A stretch of DNA of 64,000 bases, taken from the NCBI GenBank assembly GCA_028282885.1, contig JANQGX010000079.1, positions 78,262-142,261 of the forward strand, read 5' to 3'. The translations under genes were made by a program, and so were the position numbers. How positions within the stretch are numbered: the first letter of the stretch is position 1; every line of letters starts with the position of its first letter. The notes under the pieces were generated by a model, which did not search any database, was not told the DNA's origin, and worked only from the letters and a program-made list of their open reading frames with translations. Source of the DNA: SAR324 cluster bacterium. Lineage in GTDB: Bacteria > SAR324 > XYD2-FULL-50-16. Positions 63,551 to 64,000 of the stretch are shown here, piece after piece.

Positions 63551-64000
63551 ATGACAATAGATAAAAACAGAACGGGCAAAAAGATCAGGGATTCCATGAC
63601 TGCGCTGGGCATCAGTGTCAAAGAGCTGTCTCGTAAAACCGGGATCGAGCTGCAAACGCTTTATTCTATCCTCAACGGACATCATCAACCCAGTCTTCAG
63701 AAATTGGAAATGATCTGTTCCGAACTCCAGATTAGTCTTGATACTCTCCTGGACCTGGAGGTCAACACTTTTTTCATGCATGAACAGAAACACAAGGAGA
63801 GTCTGATCTATGCCAAATTTGAGGAGATCTGGTTTGGTCCCACCGGGGGCGAACGAATTTCGGTATCGCGCAATCTGAGTATTGCCAATTACCCCGACGA
63901 GCTAAGGGAGGAGTTTTTGAGAAAAATCTATTGTTTTACTGATGATCAGATCGAACAGTCTATGGATGCTTTTCGTCAAAGACAAAAGGTCATTGCTGAA
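63551..64000 (+). CDS. XRE-family transcriptional regulator, C-terminus outside window
   Basis: The frame from ATG 63551 is open to the window edge (150 codons). The N-terminal helix-turn-helix reads KIRDSMTALGISVKELSRKT, then GIELQTLYSILNGHHQPSLQKLEMICSEL in part, a clear XRE/Cro-type fold with the family SxxTLYxIxxG pattern. The following region (AKFEEIWFGPTGG, RISVSRNLSIANYPDELREEF) is not recognised; it may be a ligand or partner domain. Divergent to the peptide operon, it is the likely regulator of it. Direction of control (repressor or activator) cannot be told. Confidence 0.8.
   Translation, partial: MTIDKNRTGKKIRDSMTALGISVKELSRKTGIELQTLYSILNGHHQPSLQKLEMICSELQISLDTLLDLEVNTFFMHEQKHKESLIYAKFEEIWFGPTGGERISVSRNLSIANYPDELREEFLRKIYCFTDDQIEQSMDAFRQRQKVIAE

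Overview
The window looks like chromosomal DNA from a spirochaete (Spirochaetota). The main reason is the 608-residue protein at 14507-16333, which I recognise as a homologue of CfpA, the cytoplasmic ribbon-filament protein of treponemes. It sits in a PPDK-like / unknown / CfpA order that, from memory, resembles the ppdK-cfpA region of Treponema pallidum. Bat-type von Willebrand genes and relaxed lipoboxes fit the same picture. No rRNA, integrase, transposase, CRISPR array or replication origin was seen.

Layout. 1-10.7 kb is housekeeping: hpt (cut by the window edge), uvrB, purH, an Xaa-Pro peptidase, two divergent PilZ-domain fusions (HU-PilZ and DUF104-PilZ), tRNA-Asn and lon. 10.7-16.3 kb is the filament locus: a PPDK paralogue whose ATP-binding half is degenerate, an unknown protein and CfpA. 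16.6-29 kb holds a YbjN-like protein, ccmABC, thrS with an overlapping glycosyltransferase, DUF4416, the yidD-like/ftsB/eno operon, a CAU tRNA, a coiled-coil zinc-ribbon protein and a CNNM/CorC-type protein. 29-36.8 kb has a low-complexity exported protein, a MurE-alanine racemase fusion, a partial Bat locus (DUF58, BatD-like, BatA-like), a REP-like palindrome and pcm. 36.8-45.2 kb is sensory and transport: a CheY-like regulator, an orphan solute-binding protein, a membrane histidine kinase, a SulP permease, a tandem universal stress protein and an EamA transporter.

45.4-49.1 kb is a small exported-protein regulon run by an ECF sigma factor. Its anti-sigma-like partner has a Cys/His/Met-rich tail. 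Two secreted products (a lipoprotein and a Gly/His-rich protein) share an almost identical promoter placed 50 bases from each start codon. At the end lies a DUF411 protein whose first CGCC cysteine is encoded by an in-frame TGA, followed at the right distance by a bacterial SECIS-like hairpin: a strong selenoprotein candidate.

49.4-64 kb is a peptide / glutamine / 5-oxoproline utilisation cluster on the minus strand: binding protein, DppB, DppC, DppD, DppF, DUF1028, glutaminase, M20 amidohydrolase and, beyond an insertion, PxpA. A two-gene island (a winged-helix-like protein plus a dual-ATPase protein with an AAA/STAND-like N-terminus and an FtsK motor C-terminus) lies inside what was pxpB; only the pxpB 3' end survives and it carries a stop codon. 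The first island gene also has an in-frame TGA in its 5' part, so the island may be decaying. A divergent XRE-family regulator, cut by the window edge, probably controls the peptide operon through a palindrome in the shared intergenic region.
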